Source: Candidatus Allochristensenella caecavium (lineage in GTDB: Bacteria > Bacillota > Clostridia > Christensenellales > QAND01). Taken from it: a stretch of DNA of 64,000 nt. The stretch covers positions 124,001 to 188,000 of the forward strand of contig CAJFOS010000014.1 in the NCBI GenBank assembly GCA_904397865.1. The letters are read 5' to 3'. The position numbers were made by a program, and so were the translations under genes. Position 1 is the stretch's first letter; every line of letters begins with the position of its first letter. This document shows positions 62,837 to 64,000 of this stretch, one piece after another. The notes below the pieces were generated by a model. The model had not been told where the DNA came from. It searched no databases and saw only the letters and a list, made by a program, of their open reading frames with translations.

Positions 62837-64000
62837 CTATGGGCGGCACAGCCGCCTGTAAATCAAGCTTTCCTCCAAATCCCTTTTGCCCGTTTGGCGC
62901 ACGGGATAGAGCGTAAAGTTCTGCGATTCAAAAAAACGCAATTCCAAAAATACCGTGATTGCTGCCGCCACCTGCTCACTCCTGCAACCCACATGACCCG
63001 CAATGTTTTTACAGAGCGTTCGCAAACGTGTTGGGCGCGGTCCATACTGCAATAACGCCTTGTATACTTCGCGCATAGCCGCCTTATCCAAATACAACGA
63101 ATGGCAATATTCCTTTTGTGCCTGGATATCGTCCAACGCATAAATGTGGGCGAAACGTTCGGCTTCCCCAATTCCATGCGGGGCAAAAATCAACGCATTG
63201 CGCACATGTTTGCTGGCAGATACTACTTCAAAATGAAAATCCACAAAGTCAATCGTTCCGCGTTCCATAGCAGCCTGCAAAAAACGCGCAGTATGTTCCG
63301 GTGTATAAAGCAGCACTGCATTGCCAAACACATTTTCCTCCAACCGCTGGAAGATGGTTTCCATCGAAGCTACTTCCACATTCGTCGCTTTGCACAATGC
63401 CTGCTGGGCATAGCGGAAGGCGAATCGTTCCGCCTGTAGGCGCACTGTAGATACTGCGTCCACCGTGCTAAGCCGATAGTCTTTGAGAATACAACGAGCG
63501 CGCTGGTTGCCATTCCATTCGCTCAATTCCACCGTACCCACCACATCGCATAAACTGCCAACCTGCGGCACATCGCGGCCGTTAGACCGGAACAGAATCG
63601 CCTCACAACGGCCTCCGTTCATCTTCTCAAAATCAAAACGCAGATGGTCTCCTGTCCTCCCAAGAGGCTGCCGCGTCATCACTCGCACATCCTGCATTAA
63701 AACCGTTGGAACGGGATTTCCACAGCCAAATGGCGCTAAAGCGTCCAAATCCCTTGCCAAAGACAAGTTCAATTCGCCCGGACGAATTGATAAATCACAT
63801 TCCACCGTTTTTATCCATGTGCGCGCAGGGTACATTTTGGCATAATAAGCCTCGTAACGTTCCAGAAAAGCGGGAAGATTTTCTTCCAATAGGGCAAAAC
63901 CACCAGCTTGTTCATGCCCACCATGGCGTAAAAGAATATCAGCACATGAACATAATGCTTCAAATACATTTACACCCGGGATACCGCGAGCTGACCCGGT
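62837..64000 (-). CDS. recJ: Single-strand-specific exonuclease RecJ, C-terminal part
   Basis: The 5' end lies beyond base 64000; about 388 residues are visible and the frame is open to the edge. RecJ is a 5'-to-3' exonuclease for repair and recombination. The DHHA1 portion is visible as GSARGIPGVNVFEAL and RHGGHEQAGGFAL, followed by an OB-like domain (FGCGNPVPTVLM, CDVVGTVELSEWNGNQRA) and a Firmicutes-type C-terminal domain. It precedes relA by 12 bases. The apt gene usually between recJ and relA is absent. Confidence 0.93.
   Translation of the reverse strand, partial: TGSARGIPGVNVFEALCSCADILLRHGGHEQAGGFALLEENLPAFLERYEAYYAKMYPARTWIKTVECDLSIRPGELNLSLARDLDALAPFGCGNPVPTVLMQDVRVMTRQPLGRTGDHLRFDFEKMNGGRCEAILFRSNGRDVPQVGSLCDVVGTVELSEWNGNQRARCILKDYRLSTVDAVSTVRLQAERFAFRYAQQALCKATNVEVASMETIFQRLEENVFGNAVLLYTPEHTARFLQAAMERGTIDFVDFHFEVVSASKHVRNALIFAPHGIGEAERFAHIYALDDIQAQKEYCHSLYLDKAAMREVYKALLQYGPRPTRLRTLCKNIAGHVGCRSEQVAAAITVFLELRFFESQNFTLYPVRQTGKRDLEESLIYRRLCRP

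Noticed and set aside
1-64000. Search for CRISPR arrays, insertion sequences, prophage and rRNA genes
   Set aside because: No regularly spaced direct repeats, transposase, phage structural genes or rRNA sequence was seen; only the isolated tyrosine recombinase hints at mobility.

Overview
The window is a 64 kb piece of a bacterial chromosome with about 50% G+C. It comes from an endospore-forming, low-to-mid G+C Firmicute, most likely Clostridia or a spore-forming Negativicute. The evidence is PolC-type DNA polymerase III, RNase Y, the dipicolinate synthase pair dpaA-dpaB, a SpoIIIE/FtsK translocase, IreB, a T-box leader and Firmicutes-style Shine-Dalgarno sites. Nothing in it looks like a prophage, integrative element, insertion sequence or CRISPR array. 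It is a densely packed housekeeping region in which many genes overlap by ATGA or are separated by fewer than 20 bases.

Layout. (1) 1-5691, plus strand: mutS (3' part)-mutL-miaA-hfq and a YnbB-type PLP lyase, ending in a bidirectional terminator. (2) 5765-8356: lexA, a divergent Cys-rich 69-residue gene, a tyrosine recombinase and rnhA. (3) 8429-10506: proC, a lone tRNA-Trp (plus strand) and an M19 dipeptidase. (4) 10575-49193, minus strand, a long block colinear with the Bacillus region running from rpsB to rny. In transcription order it is rpsB-tsf, pyrH, frr-(small ORF)-uppS-cdsA-dxr-rseP-ispG-polC-cimA, rimP-nusA-ylxR-ylxQ-infB-rbfA-nrnA-truB-ribF, rpsO-pnp, an aldo/keto reductase, a degenerate YlxY-like protein-M16 peptidase-dUTPase, dpaA-dpaB, ftsK-rimO-pgsA-cinA-recA, and rny. 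(5) 49350-64000, minus strand, a second ancestral block: recJ (3' part)-relA-dtd-hemZ-nudix, T-box-hisS-aspS, trxA-glyA, iscR-iscS-iscU, a 53-residue membrane peptide, and ireB-ruvX-DUF1292. The two blocks join at about 49194-49349, where a large near-perfect palindrome overlaps the rpsB promoter.

How the genes work together. The window covers DNA repair and SOS (mutS, mutL, lexA, recA, recJ), translation and ribosome maturation (rpsB, tsf, frr, infB, rbfA, rimP, rimO, truB, rpsO, hisS, aspS, dtd), RNA decay (rny, pnp, nrnA), and envelope precursor synthesis (dxr, ispG, uppS, cdsA, pgsA). It also covers Fe-S assembly (iscR-iscS-iscU), the stringent response (relA) and sporulation (dpaA-dpaB, SpoIIIE). 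Readable regulation includes a LexA box between the -35 and -10 of lexA, a sigma-K-like promoter before dpaA, a T-box before hisS-aspS, structured leaders before rpsB, rpsO and rimP, and about a dozen sigma-A promoters.

I found no wholly new multi-gene system. The most unusual points are: the lexA/Cys-rich gene divergent promoters sharing one palindromic -35 hexamer; an 11-6-11 inverted repeat at the tyrosine recombinase promoter, where the recombinase also has Asn in place of a catalytic His; RibF with a vestigial riboflavin kinase half; PgsA with an extra C-terminal membrane domain; a catalytically dead deacetylase kept in conserved synteny; and several uncharacterised small proteins.
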